Shown here in pieces: positions 32,735-45,234 of a DNA stretch of 64,000 nt (within the stretch, counting starts at the first letter, position 1; each line of letters starts with the position of its first letter). The stretch covers positions 84,087,973 to 84,151,972 of the forward strand of contig JAVIAB010000051.1 of the NCBI GenBank assembly GCA_032433765.1, written 5' to 3'. A program made the position numbers and the translations under genes. The notes under the pieces were generated by a model. The model was not told the origin of the DNA, did no database searches, and saw nothing but the letters and a program-made list of their open reading frames with translations. Source of the stretch: Megaustenia siamemsis. Taxonomy: Eukaryota > Mollusca > Gastropoda > Stylommatophora > Ariophantidae.

Positions 32735-33480
32735 AGGATTGACGAAATATTGAAAGAAGAAATAGAGAATAGAAAATTGAGGAAATACTGGAAGAAGAAA
32801 TAGAGAATAGAAAATTGAGGAAATACTGGAAGAAGAAATAGAGAATAGAAAATTGAGGAAATATTGAAAGAAGAAATAGAGAATAGAGAATTGAGGAAAT
32901 ACAGGAAGAAAAAATAGAGAATTGAAAATTGAGGAAATACTGGAAGAGGATTAGAGAGTTGAAAATTGAGGAAATACTGGAAGAAAGAATAGAGAGTTGA
33001 AAATTAAGGAAATGCTGGATAGGAATAGAGAGTTGAAAATTGAGGAAATACTGTAAGAGGAATTGAGAGTTGAAAATTGAGGAAATACTGGAAGAAAGAA
33101 TAGAGAGTTGACAATTGAGGAAATACTCGAAGAAAGAATAGAGAGTTGAAAATTGAGGAAATACTGGAAGAAAGAATAGAGAGTTGAAAATTTAGGAAAT
33201 CCTGGAGGAATGGAGAATTGGAAATTGAGGAAATACTGGAAGAAAGAATAGAGAGTTGAAAATTGAGGAAATACTGGAAGAAGAAATAGAGAGTTGAAAA
33301 TTGAAGAAATACAGGAAGAAGAAATAGAGAATTAAAAATTGAAGAAAAATTGGAAGAAGAAATAGAGAATTCAAAATAGAAGAAATACTGGAAGAATAAA
33401 AAGAGAGTTGAAAATTAAGAAAATATAGTAAGAAGAAATAGAGAATTTAAAATTGAGGACATATTTGGAAGAGGAATAGA
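32735..33480. repeat. Purine-rich ~38-bp minisatellite, ~19 units
   Basis: Units of AATTGAGGAAATACTGGAAG + AAGAAATAGAGAGTTGAA with many single-base variants and some 30-bp short units. Almost entirely purine on the plus strand. Confidence 0.9.
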
Positions 33481-33510
33481 GAATTGAGGATTAAGAAAAT
33501 GAGGAAAGAA

Positions 33511-33512
33511 CG

Positions 33513-33556
<44 letters not shown>
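33511..33556. repeat. (GA)n microsatellite
   Basis: About 23 perfect GA repeats just after the purine-rich array. Confidence 0.95.
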
Positions 33557-33561
<5 letters not shown>

Positions 33562-34019
33562 CCTGAGATTGGAATATATAAAAAACAGAGAGAATTGTGT
33601 GAGAACGAGGAGGACATAGAATCCTTATAGCGCATGGGCGGATAGCTGATAGCGACTTCTAGCTGATTGTTTACGTCTCGATCAGCAAACTCGAACTGAT
33701 TATCGTCTTCGACAGCACCTCATGCCGTGGCCATTGAGGTTTACAGACAGGTCTGGCTAAGGGAAAAGACATCGAAGATAAAATAGACAACAGCCTTTAC
33801 CAAAATACCTGAAAGTTCGATGTCTTGAGCAGAGAGAGGCAGCTTACTGTAAACTACCACACGGTGCGCATACACTAACTTAACGGTTCTCTGTGACAAG
33901 AACACGGACGAAAGAGACGCAATCTTCGGACGAAAGTCGACGGAGAATAAGATGTGAACAAGTGAGCGAAATGGGGGGGGGGGAATAAACTATAATTGAA
34001 AAATGAAACAATAAATGTA
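33557..34019. other. No gene recognised
   Basis: Mixed-composition spacer; includes a G run at 33974-33983. Confidence 0.4.
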
Positions 34020-34212
34020 GTCTAAACAATGGCAAATACAAGGTAAAAGAGGCAGAGGCAGATCAAGACTAACATGGACGAGTAACATCAAAAAATGGAC
34101 AAACCAGCCTATAACAACCTGCACCATCAACGCAAGAGACAGAGCAGAATGGCGCTCCATGGTACCAACCTTCGTTGCGGAGATGGCACTCGATGGTGAT
34201 GATGAAACAATG
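34020..34212 (+). mobile_element. LINE C 3' end fragment
   Basis: The plus strand is cleanly open: GKRGRGRSRLTWTSNIKKWT, TINARDRAEWRSMVPTFVAE and MALDGDDE. It ends in GATGATGATGA. The C-terminal basic tail of a LINE, 5'-truncated. Confidence 0.8.
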
Positions 34213-34469
34213 GCATGCAGCCTTTTATTTCTTATTTTCATTCGCCGATGATTCCCTTACGTAACAATTTGAGCACGAGATCTAGGCTTCATCGTCTGTC
34301 TCCGACAGAAATCATCTTTTCTCACCTACTCTGAGATCAGGAGTCGGTGAAGAAAGAAAAAAATGCTCGATAGTTGGACATGGAATTCAACACCAGTACT
34401 CTTAAACATCAACGAGTACCAAATGAGTGCTAAACATCAACACTGCAGCACTATTAAAATGGTTTGCGG
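34213..34469. other. Spacer, nothing recognised
   Basis: No domain or repeat seen. Confidence 0.35.
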
Positions 34470-35250
34470 ACTGTCTAACATTAATCCTGAGACACAACGG
34501 ATACATGTGCCTCCAGAATAGGCTATGTCATATTTCTGTCATTGCCACACTAGGCAGAGTATGCAGAGAACAGAACTCGACTTTGGTTAACCCGAACGTT
34601 ATTCGAGGCATCTTCGAACGTTCAAAAGACACTGACGGTTTGATCTACACAGAAGGTTCTGTAGTTCGCCATTAACGGAGTGCCCGAGCGTGTATTGCAG
34701 GATCCAATGGCAGAGATGTTCAGGGTGATAGCGACGCCCACGCAATGACAACCGGTAACATGACTATAGAGATAATGGTCGTGATAAGGGCCTTTATCAG
34801 ATTAGGGTCATAAAAATATACTCGCGTTTGTGTGTCTGATGAGCTTGGTTCACAGACAGGCTCTATCCGCATGCAAATGCTGGAGTCAAATACACAAGTC
34901 AAAGATCTGTAGTGTTACCTCCCTGTTCGTTCCAGGTCATGTTGGTATTTAAGGCAAAGGAGCAGAGAGATTCGTCAATTAGGCGAGATTGTAAGATAAA
35001 CAGTCAATTGATAGGACAGATATCATAAACAACCACAGAGAGATGGGTAGAATGAAGGACTTTGAAAAACTTGAAACTACATCACAGTTTAACTGATTGA
35101 AATGGAGGTAAATTTTGGAATTGTCAGAACAGAACAGTATTCTGGATGTATGAAAGACATGGTCAATCAACTACGAATAGGAATAGTTAGTTCTTGCGAG
35201 TTGATAAACATGTTGAAAAGATCGGAGAACCCATGGATACAACCGGGGCA
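34470..35250 (+). pseudogene. LINE F copy 2: RNase H region, decayed
   Basis: The plus strand encodes REQNSTLVNPNVIRGIF and GLIYTEGSVVRH, where LINE F has YTDGSV, so the first catalytic Asp is now Glu. Further on are AMTTGNMTIEIMVVIRAF and, past stops, traces of the C terminus (VNQLRIGIVSS..LINMLKRS). Its many stops make it older than the copy at 18290-19797. Confidence 0.8.
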
Positions 35251-35324
35251 GTAATAATAATCCTAAAATAGCACAACATAACATAATACTGCAGTCATCC
35301 TTATCCAACTCTTAGTTTTCATTT

Positions 35325-35475
35325 TTCATCATCATCTTGTGAGGTCTCAGAAGTGAGTGTTGACTACCATAGAGTGCCATTCCGTCCGGTCTCTCGCCTT
35401 GACGGTACTTGAAGTCCTGAGTTCTCCAGTGCACCTCGTCATGTTATCTGTCCCCTTTAGTTCTCGTCAGTTTGT
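35325..35475 (-). mobile_element. LINE C 3' end fragment
   Basis: The minus strand encodes RCTGELRTSSTVKARDRTEW and HSMVVNTHF, then stop and a GATGATGATG tail at 35325. Matches LINE C at 34020-34212. Confidence 0.7.
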
Positions 35476-36349
35476 GCCTTGTTAACACGTTTCTACTTGT
35501 ATATATTTCGTCAAAGGTTTTTTTTTTTTTTAAATTGAGATCTGTGTTTCCGGTTGTGAAACGCTTCCTTTGTTGTAATGTTTTCAAAGAAAGAAACAGA
35601 GACTAACCAAAGTGGAGAAAGAATATAAAAAGACAATCGAAAAATTGCTATATCATTTGAAGTCACGAGTATGAAAGAATCAACTAAGCAAAGTTGATCA
35701 CGCGTCCGAAATATACGTTGATAATATACAACCATGAAAGATAGGACAGATTTGTACCTAATGTGGACGGGGTCGAATTCCCGGTGTTAAGATAAAAAAT
35801 AAGCCCAGACTATTAAACAACAGTCTGGCCTATACACATGCGTTGAATATCAAGGTCAGATGGCATTGTTATCGGTGTCATGCACATTTCTACACTACCT
35901 CTGCCGAAATGCTTTCTCATATAAAAACACAATCTTGACCCCACATTCATTGTCACTTGTCCTGTCTCAGATTACGCTCTACTTTAAATATATTCATCAC
36001 CAATAGCCGAGCCGTCCTACATATTAGATGCACATCCAGTAACAATGTTCGCATATAAGCTTAATTTCAATGCACGGGTTAAAAGAAAACCCAAATTCAG
36101 GTTCCTGTCATATGTACAGCGGTGTATCGGGTTATGATTCCCCTTCCCGGCATCGACCCTTTCCGGAGTCAATAAATTATTTACATTTCTTTTCTCTGAC
36201 ATAGCGATGTTTGTCTATCCAGCACTGTCTGTCTCTAACGTCACTATTGTAACAATGAAGATGCACTATACAGAAAAATACAGCACATTTATACCACATG
36301 TGATAAGAATCTCTCTTACAGTCGACTGCATCACAAAAGTCTACCAGAA
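35476..36349. other. No gene recognised
   Basis: Contains a T run at 35518-35530. Small frames without domains. Confidence 0.4.
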
Positions 36350-36770
36350 ATTGTTACGGTTATGGTTATTCAAAGGCCCCGGTATCACTGCAACCGAATG
36401 GAAATCCATAATTGCTTAACCGCCCGTGCCAGTGGAACCATCCGAATTAACATCTCATTGAATATTCAAACAAAGAGTGGCAGCTGCAGTCCCTATCACA
36501 GCAAACACAGCACACGTCAAAAGATATAAGGCGTATAATAGCACCCACAGTGAACGCATCTGAACTGTCCTTCGTCATATGATACCATGATTCATCGTAA
36601 GCAATCAGAATATCTAAACACGATAGAGATGAAAAACACAGCTCACGGTTTGCAGAGAGCACTACGCAGTAGCTCCACAAGCCGGATTAGCAATATGAGG
36701 AAACTGCAACAAAGGAACACGTTTCAGACAGTGCCTCAACTGTTCCCTGTCGCGTATCCACCATATTGAC
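36350..36770 (+). repeat. Dispersed repeat R1, copy 2
   Basis: GGCCCCGGTATCACTGCAAC, CCATAATTGCTTAACCGCCC, AATTAACATCTCATTG and ATATGAGGAAACTGCAACAA align with copies at 17232 and 60745. This copy runs into a LINE C-terminal frame (36780-37060), so R1 may be part of an RNase H LINE's coding region or 3' part. Confidence 0.7.
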
Positions 36771-36779
36771 TGGAAATCC

Positions 36780-37060
36780 TCTAGCAGAAAATGACGCGCA
36801 CTACCAGATCGACAGAAAGTATCAATTGTTAGACTTCGAGCAGGCTATAACAATGATGTACAACTTTTACAACACCCTAAGGAAAGAAATCTTATTTGAA
36901 TGTGACTGTGGCACAGGCAAAATAACTGCTGAACATTTGTTGCAATCATGCACAAAATATTATGAACAGAGAAGGCTCCTGTGGCCATCACCGCTACCAT
37001 ATCTGGATATGTTGCATGGGAATTGTCAATAGCCTTTAGTTGACCAATGTTTTCTTCAAT
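36780..37060 (+). pseudogene. LINE C-terminal zinc-knuckle-like fragment (RNase H LINE type)
   Basis: The plus-strand frame contains CDCGTGKITAEHLLQSCTKY followed by YEQRRLLWPSPLPY. This is the C-x-C-x8-H-x4-C cluster found after the RNase H domain in Jockey/I-group LINEs, where it helps bind nucleic acid. It is followed by a stop and an untranslated part. Its family (F, G or another) is not clear. Confidence 0.7.
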
Positions 37061-37284
37061 CTTATTCATATTGACCTCTAGAGGTGTAAGCAGAGGAAGA
37101 GGAGGAGGCATGACTAAGACCGTTAAGCCTCTTCTACTTAAGTGCCCAGCAGTGCGATGAACAATAACGGGTTAACGTGACTACCATCAGTGCCCCTTCA
37201 CAAACAAACCCTGTGTTGATATCAGCCTTAGAAGGAATACTGCTTTCATTTAACCTTTTTTTTATATATAAAATTGACGTCATA

Positions 37285-39150
37285 ATAAACTAAGATTGGG
37301 GAGAACAAGAGAAATCTGATATGGTCTATAATAGACTAAGATGGGGGAGAACAAGAGAAATCTAATATGGTCTATAATAAACTAAGATGGGGGAGAACAA
37401 GAGAAATCTAATATGGTCTATAATAAACTAAGATGGGGGAGAACAAGAGAAATCTAATATCGTCTATAATAAACTAAGATGGGGGAGAACAAGAGAAATC
37501 TAATATGGTCTATAATAAACTAAGATAAAGGAGAACAAAAGAGAAATCTAATATGGTCTATAATAAACTAAGATAAAGGAGAACAAGAGAAATCTAATAT
37601 GGTCTATAATAAACTAAGATGGGGGAGAACAAGAGAAATCTAATATGGTCTATAATAAACTAAGATGGGGGAGAACAAGAGAAATCTAATATCGTCTATA
37701 ATAAACTGAGATGGGGGAGAACAAGAGAAATCTCATATCGTCTTTAATAAACTAAGATGAATAACAAGAGAAATCTCATATCGTCTTTAATAAACTAAGA
37801 TGAATAACAAGAGAAATCTGATATTGTCTATAATAAACTAAGATGGGGGAGAACAAGAGAAATCTAATATCGTCTATAATAAACTGAGATGAAGAACAAG
37901 AGAAATCTAATATGGTCTATAATAAACTGAGATGAATAACAAGAGAAATCTCATATCGCCTTTAATAAACTAAGATGAATAACAAGAGAAATCTTATATT
38001 GTCTATAATAAACTAAGATGAATAACAAGAGAAATCTAATATCGTCTATAATAAACTGAGATGAATAACAAGAGAAATCTCATATCGCCTTTAATAAACT
38101 AAGATGAATAACAAGAGAAATCTCATATCGTCTATAATAAACTGAGATGGGGGAGAACAAGAGAAATCTAATATCGTCTATAATAAACTGAGATGGGGAG
38201 AACAAGAGAAATCTGATATTGTCTATAATAAACTAAGATGAATAACAAGAGAAATCTGATATCGTCTATAATAAACTAAGATGAATAACAAGAGAAATCT
38301 CATATCGTCTTTAATAAACTAAGATGAATAACAAGAGAAATCTGATATTGTCTATAATAAACTAAGATGAATAACAAGAGAAATCTCATATCGTCTTTAA
38401 TAAACTAAGATGAATAACAAGAGAAATCTAATATCGTCTATAATAAACTGAGATGAATAACAAGAGAAATCTAATATCGTCTATAATAAGCTGAGATGGG
38501 GGAGAACAAGAGAAATCTGATATCGTCTATAATAAACTAAGATGAAGAACAAGAGAAATCTGATATCGTCTATAATAAACTAAGATGAATAACAAGAGAA
38601 ATCTCATATCGTCTCTAATAAACTAAGATGAATAACAAGAGAAATCTGATATGGTCTATAATAAACTAAGATGAATAACAAGAGAAATCTCATATCGTCT
38701 TTAATAAAATAAGAAGAATAACAAGAGAAATCTAATATCGTCTATAATAAACTGAGATGAATAACAAAGAAATCTAATATCGTCTATAATAAACTGAGAT
38801 GGGGGAGAACAAGAGAAATCTGATATCGTCTATAATAAACTAAGATGAAGAACAAGAGAAATCTGATATCGTCTATAATAAACTAAGATGAATAACAAGA
38901 GAAATCTCATATCGTCTTTAATAAACTAAGATGAATAACAAGAGAAATCTGATATTGTCTATAATAAACTAAGATGAATAACAACAAGAAATCTCATATC
39001 GTCTTTAATAAACTAAGATGAATAACAAGAGAAATCTAATATCGTCTATAATAAACTGAGATGAATAACAAGAGAAATCTAATATCGTCTATAATAAACT
39101 GAGATGGAGGAGAACAAGAGAAATCTAATATCGTCTATAATAAACTAAGA
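37285..39150. repeat. ~43-bp satellite array, ~44 units in two subtypes
   Basis: Unit AACAAGAGAAATCTAATATC + GTCTATAATAAACTAAGATG, then either GGGGGAG (longer unit) or AAT/AAG (shorter unit). Left units are mostly the GGGGGAG type; to the right the two mix with a higher-order rhythm (for example 38155-38520 against 38790-39100). No coding capacity. Confidence 0.95.
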
Positions 39151-39289
39151 CCATTCTGTTTTGTAGACCTCACATTTTTATTTGTTTTCCATAGAAACTA
39201 TGTTTTCTCTGACAAGACAGCCTATTCTTAACTACATCATATATATTTTTTATAGAAAACCTTTTTTTGTTTAGCAAATCATCAAAGGA

Positions 39290-39712
39290 AGGAAGTAAGA
39301 TAACAAGAGCGAAAAAACAACGATAACAACGGAGAAAGGAGTAAGATAACAAGAGAGAGAAAACAACGATAACAACGGAGAAAGGAAGTAAGATAACAAG
39401 AGAGAGAAAACAACGATAACAACGGAGAAAGGAAGTAAGATAACAAGAGAGAGAAACAACGATAACAACGGAGAAAGGAAGTAAGATAACAAGAGAGAGA
39501 AAACAACGATAACAACGGAGAAAGGAAGTAAGATAACAAGAGAGAAAAAACAACGATAACAACGGAGAAAGGAAGTAAGATAACAAGAGAGAGAAAACAA
39601 CGATAACAACGGAGAAAGGAAGTAAGATAACAAGAGAGAGAAAACAACGATAACAACGGAGAAAGGAAGTAAGATAACAAGAGAGAGAAAACAACGATAA
39701 CAACGGAAAAAG
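39290..39712. repeat. ~47-bp minisatellite, 9 units
   Basis: Unit GGAAGTAAGATAACAAGAGA + GAGAAAACAACGATAACAACGGAGAAA. Indels of single A or GA shift the frame between units. The three long minus-strand frames over it are repeats of FLRCYRCFLSLVILLP in rotated frames, not a gene. Confidence 0.95.
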
Positions 39713-40012
39713 CAACAATAGCAATGAAAAAAAAAACAATCCGAAGGGGAAAAAAAGCCATTATCATTATCACAGTAAAAGCAGCAACAAAACCAAAGAA
39801 AAAGTAAGAAGAGCAACAGAAATAAAGCATCAAAAATAGCTAAGAAATAAAGTAACAAACAATAACAACAGCAAAAATAAAGCGACAGCAGTTCCAAAAA
39901 AAAAATGGCAACTATAATAACAAGGTCACGGCAATACTAAAGAACAGTCTGGAGACAAAAATAAATGAATATTATTATAGAGGGAAACTTCCAAGACGAT
40001 AATCAGCAAATC

Positions 40013-40141
40013 AATTCAGAGGAAGAGGTATGTTTATAGCACTCGGAAAAATAACAAATAATCAACAGAAAATATTCTTTGTTTTGTATTCTGTTGTTGA
40101 TTATTTGTTATATTTTCCAAGTGCTCTTCCTCTGAATTGCT
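40013..40141. mobile_element. Head-to-head SINE foldback, second example
   Basis: AATTCAGAGGAAGAG..GCACTCGGAAAAATAACA and, 40 bases on, TATATTTTCCAAGTGCTCTT + CCTCTGAATT form an inverted repeat of about 55 bases. The piece GCACTCGGAAAAAT and the TTCTTTGTTTT / CTGTTGTTGATT order match the arms of the foldback at 11131-11514, so both belong to one family. Confidence 0.65.
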
Positions 40142-41304
40142 TTGCTAAAGAACAGTATGTTGGTCCCATTTTACGACTTCTATGTCGAGTGTGATGTTCG
40201 CTCCTATATATCATTTTCTACACCATTTATGGTCATTACCACACCAAGGCGCCTTCCTTGCCAACACTAAATCTCTCGTAATTAATGTTGCCAGTCTGGG
40301 ATGTTGCGAAGAAAACAAACAAAAAACTGGCCACGTTTGGAAATAAAACCACTTACCTGGTCCATAGACAAGTGCGTTTTATCATTGCACCACCCGGATT
40401 TATGAACAGTGAGCACTCCATTTTCCCTCTATCATGTAGGATACCAGAATAGTGAGAATAAAACAGAAATTGTTTATGATAGAGTACCATATAAAGTTAT
40501 TTTTCCGTGATCATTGAAAAAAATTAATTGATATTGAATTCCCACAAGATAACGAAAAATAATAAATCTTATCTTTGTGGACAATACAAGAACACACTTT
40601 TGATTCTAAACAAGTCTTCATCTGGGATAAGCATACACAAAATAGACAACAAATTCTCAAAGGTCCAAAGAAGTAGAACTCAAAATGTCTGCCAGACAGT
40701 TGTGACACTCTATATACATATGATATCTACAGCTAGACATGTCTTCAGGAGTTTTATAGAGAAAAATTGTTCTGAATCGCTCTGTCCGTGCTAACACATC
40801 GCATTAGATATTCTACGTTATCTGAAAATAGAGAATGTGCATCCATTTTGAGTTGCCCTAACTCCCAATGAGTTTGGGTCTGTCCAATGATCGCTAACCA
40901 ATATTTTCTGGTAAAAGTCTAATTGGCAGATTTAGAATACCGTTGATAACGAAGATGATAATCAGAAAGAAGTGCAGTAACATAATTGATGATACGAAAT
41001 ATTACTATTATTGTCGTCATAGCAGTACATTGATAACGTCAGTTCACATTAGCATACCTCGTGATAACACAAGGTGATCTAATCAAAGAGTATGAACACG
41101 GTAACACGAGGTTGTCTACAAGATAATTTCGAAAACGATTACGGTAAAGGTAGTCTGATAGCAAGTGTCGTTGGATAGTGAACTGTTAGTGGCTTCATTG
41201 TCAAAGCCTCAGTTTTATGATGTGAGGAGACCAGTGCTGCTTTCCCTTACCAGATAATATCCCTGGCACCCATTTGATTATCATGTGTCAATCACAGAAG
41301 CCTC
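40142..41304. other. No gene recognised
   Basis: Unique-looking AT-rich sequence. Confidence 0.45.
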
Positions 41305-41485
41305 TTAAGACCCGGCTTGAAACGTCAATTACTCATCGACGGAAAAAATATGAGTACCTCTGAAGTCGGAGTTATCTGCCTGTGCGGCGAGGGACCCCTG
41401 TGCACACGGCTGTCAGGGAAAAGTGGATTAACACGCACAATTCAGTTGCTAGTCTCTAGGACTTCGTCAGTCGAACGGTAAAAAA
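41305..41485. repeat. Dispersed repeat R2, copy 2
   Basis: Same order of blocks as 12790-12975 (AAGACCCGGCTTGAAACGTC, GGCGAGGGACCCCTGTGCAC, GTCAGGGAAAAGTGGATTAA, GACTTCGTCAG), ending in a short A run. Confidence 0.75.
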
Positions 41486-41877
41486 AAAGTCGGAACAAAT
41501 TTTCATCACAATCCGGAAAGACTGCACTAAACTGCCGCCGGTCTCTCAATGTCAGAACAAGTGGTTACATTTGTTTATGAAAGCGAGTCCAAGATTTACT
41601 TTTAGGGACCTTCTACGTGCTCGTCATGAACACAGGACCTCATATACTGTGCGTCTCAGAAAGGAGTAGATGACCGATCATACTGACTCTGATGTCAGGG
41701 GTAATTGGGGAAAGGGAATCCCGTCGCTACAAATGGCGGTTGGAACTGAGCACGTTCTGGTTGTACTCTGTTACGTCCTCCATATTTCAGCCACCACCTC
41801 ATCTTCTATTTTAAAAAAAAAAGGAGGAGTAGAGATATATGGTTGTTATGCATTATATGTAACAAAAATCATCATCA

Positions 41878-42372
41878 GCATCATCGACATCATCATGTGC
41901 CATACCGGTTGGCGTAGACGATCATGTCCTTCCACAACCTTCTATCTACAGTGCATCGTAAAAGTTCTGTTGTTGACTGTTTTTCATGCAATGACAACAA
42001 GCAATCTAGTATTTTCTCTCTTTGTCGTTCGCGATCTCTTTTCCTTGTATTTTGCCAGTTGTAACCAAGTATTCCAACTTTCCTTTTCTCATGATGTGCC
42101 AAAAAAAAAATGCTGATTGTTTCTTTCTGATATTTTTTAGGAGTTACAATTTTGTGTTGGCCTCTTTGAGAATTTCCTCATTGGTCTTTTTAGCTGTTCA
42201 GGAAATTTTCAACATTCCTCTGAGAAATCCCATCTCTGTGGCCTCTAACCGTCTTTTCATTTGTTTGTCTACTGTCCATGATTCGCTTCCATAGGTTAGA
42301 ATTGGTTCTATCTAGCACCGTTGAACTCTCTTTCTCACTTCTAATGACATAGATTTGTTGCATAAGATATTG
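41878..42372 (-). pseudogene. LINE A copy 4, 3' end
   Basis: The minus strand reads SMSLEVRKRVQRC, EPILTYGSESWTVDKQMKRR, LEATEMGFLRGML and KKTNEEILKEANTK, then frame-shifted. The tail reads GATGATGTCGATGATGCTGA (minus strand). 5'-truncated at about 42372. Confidence 0.85.
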
Positions 42373-42689
42373 TAACAAAAATAAAACACCAAAAAGACTA
42401 TGAAAATTACGAATTTATTCTGTTGATATTTTTTACACTGCCTTTAAGTGCAAGGTTTGAACGAACTGTAAATATAGCTATTTATAGAATGTAACTAAAT
42501 CCGATTGATATCCGTAACATACTTTGTGCGGTAACACTCTAGCGACTTGAAGTGAAAACAATATAGAGTAAAGCAATAACACCTAACGTACCGTGGCTGA
42601 GAGGCTGGCGTTGTTTTCTTAACTTGTGACCTGTTTATAAATACAGAGAATGGGAACGATCTCATATTCCCTCTCTTCACTTCCTCTTT

Positions 42690-43790
42690 TCTCACTTGGG
42701 TGTAGGGGGGAAAAATAATGGTCTTTCTTCACTTCCTCTTTTCTCACTTGGGTGTAGGGGGAAAATAATATGTTCTTTCTTCACTTCCTCTTTTATCACT
42801 TGGGTGTAGGGGGAAAATAATATGTTCTTTCTTCACTTCCTCTTTTATCACTTGGGTGTAGGGGAAAATAATATGTTCTTTCTTCACTTCCTCTTTTATC
42901 ACTTGGGTGTAGGGGGAAAAATAATATGTTCTTTCTTCACTTCCTCTTTTATCACTTGGGTGTAGGGGGGAAAATAATGTTCTTTCTTCACTTCCTCTTT
43001 TATCACTTGGGTGTAGGAGGAAAAATAATATATTCTTTTTTCACTTCCTCTTTTATCACTTGGGTGTAGGAGGAAAAATAATATATTCTTTCTTCACTTC
43101 CTCTTTTATCATTTGGGTGTAGGGGGAAAAATAATATGTTCTTTCTTCACTTCCTCTTTTATCATTTGGGTGTAGGGGGAAAAATAATATGTTCTTTCTT
43201 CACTTCCTCTTTTATCATTTGGGTGTAGGGGGAAAAATAATATGTTCTTTCTTCACTTCCTCTTTTATCACTTGGGTGTAGGAGGAAAAAAAGTGTTCTT
43301 TCTTCACTTTCTCTTTATCACTTGGGTGTAGGAGAAAAATAATGTTCTTTCTTCACTTTCTCTTTTATCACTTGGGTGTAGGAGAAAAATAATGTTCTTT
43401 CTTCACTTCATCTTATATCACTTGGGTGTAGGTGGAAAAATAATATGTTCTTTCTTCATCTTCCTCTTTATCACTTGGGTGTAGGGGGAAAAATAATATG
43501 TTCTTTCTTCACTTCCTCTTTTATCACTTGGGTGTAGGAGGAAAAATAATATGTTCTTTCTTAAATTCCTCTTTTATCACTTGGGTGTAGGAGGAAAAAT
43601 AATATGTTCTTTCTTCACTTCCTCTTTTATCACTTGGGTGACGGGGAAAAAATAATATGTTCTTTCTTCACTTCCTCTTTTATCACTTGGGTGACGGGGA
43701 AAAATAATATGTTCTTTCTTCACTTCCTCGGTTATCACTTGGGTGTCAAGGGAAATAATTATGTTCTTCCTCCTCACTTCATCTTATACC
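42690..43790. repeat. ~53-bp minisatellite, ~20 units
   Basis: Unit TTCTTTCTTCACTTCCTCTT + TTATCACTTGGGTGTAGGGG + GAAAAATAATATG. The last units change GTGTAGG to GTGACGG or GTGTCAAG. G-run and A-run lengths vary. Homogeneous in the middle, decayed at the right edge. Confidence 0.95.
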
Positions 43791-43799
43791 ACTGTGGTA

Positions 43800-44279
43800 T
43801 CAAGCGAAAACTGTTAGGTATTAAAGAAACGATATTGTGCAACCACTTTCTATTTATAACAAGAAAAACAGAGAGAAAAGTAAGATAAGTATTACGTAAA
43901 GCCAGTCTTCATTCACAGCTCTCCATCTGGCCAAGCATTCACTAGTGAGTAACAAGCTTTCGAATAGTCAAGTAGTGTGCTACTAACACGATAGCACATA
44001 TAGGATTTTGGTACTGAATCGACGACAGGGCGGAGAAACACCTACATGTGTTAAAAAGTCAAGTATTTACTTGGAGATGTGATAGGGGCCGCTAAGCGTA
44101 TAAGCCTTAGAAACACCCATAATGACACAAACAGTTGCTCCCAATAAAACTGTTACAAAAAAGAGCATGGCAGTAGGCACTAGGAGCGTCAGAATGCCAT
44201 TAGAAAACTAAAGGAATAAACATGGCAATTAAAAATATATACACAATATATAATATATATTATAGCACAGTGTGAAGTT
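43800..44279. other. No gene recognised
   Basis: Spacer before LINE H; a short TA-rich palindromic run at 44240-44265. Confidence 0.4.
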
Positions 44280-45202
44280 CGTTTGGAGAATATGCCACCG
44301 AAGCATATGGTATATTTCAGCGGAAGAGAAGACAGTGGTTGATTTCATAGTACTTTAAGACTGTGAAGTACACGCGTGGCTGCTGTCTCAAATCTAGCAG
44401 AATTGTTGCACAGCTACTGAAAGCAACCAATATCAATGTCACAATGATTCAAGCCTATGTATCAGATCACGATGGTAGCGACATTGCAATCATCGATGAG
44501 CAAGAACAAGAAATAATGAAACAAACACCAAGGAAAGATCTGATTTGAGCAGCGAGACTGGGACGGCAAAGTGTGGAAAGACATAAGGAAATGGCAGGGC
44601 ATTGGCGAGTCCTGTTGCAATGATGAAACAAACGAGAGGAGAGACAGATTATTTGAATTTACAAACTACAATGGCTTGATTCTTGCAAATACCTATAATC
44701 AGACTCAAATTTGACATCGACAAACTGAAATAGAAAGAATTGGCAGACGTGTGTAAAGTCTCAATAGGAGACAAATTTGCCTCATTGAAAGTGTTGAAAG
44801 CAGAGACTGACACAGAAGAAAACATGCATGTATTCAACTCTGCTATTATTGAAACAGCAACAGAATTCCTAGGCAAACGTAACATCAGCAAATAACCACG
44901 AGGAACGACTGACATTTAGAATATGTGTGATGACTGAAGATGGTAAGGGCTTTCAGAAGAACTGAAGATAGTAACAGGCGATACTGCACAACGACCAAAC
45001 ATTAAAACAAAATATGGCAGCAGCAAAAAGTCAATGGATAACAGATCAGTGGCAAGAAATAGAGAACTGCCTAATTATAAATCATACTAAACACGCCTAC
45101 CAACTGGTTAAAAACTGAACAGGAATATGTTTAAATGAGAATAAGGCATTATCAATCTATGTGGACAGAAAACTGCACGGAACTAGACCAACAAAAGCCA
45201 AC

Positions 45203-45234
<32 letters not shown>

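Noticed and set aside
37285..39150. CRISPR array
   Set aside because: Units are contiguous tandem repeats without unique spacers, and the genome is eukaryotic.
39170..39897. Overlapping 183-208 codon minus-strand frames resembling a multi-pass membrane protein
   Set aside because: They are rotated frames of a 47-bp tandem repeat with frame-changing indels.
42690..43790. CRISPR array or phage attachment repeats
   Set aside because: No spacers; units are homogeneous head-to-tail copies with run-length variation.
45206..45234. 29-base C run as a structural element
   Set aside because: Homopolymers of this length are often sequencing or assembly artefacts; it lies in a dead LINE and shows no partner motif.
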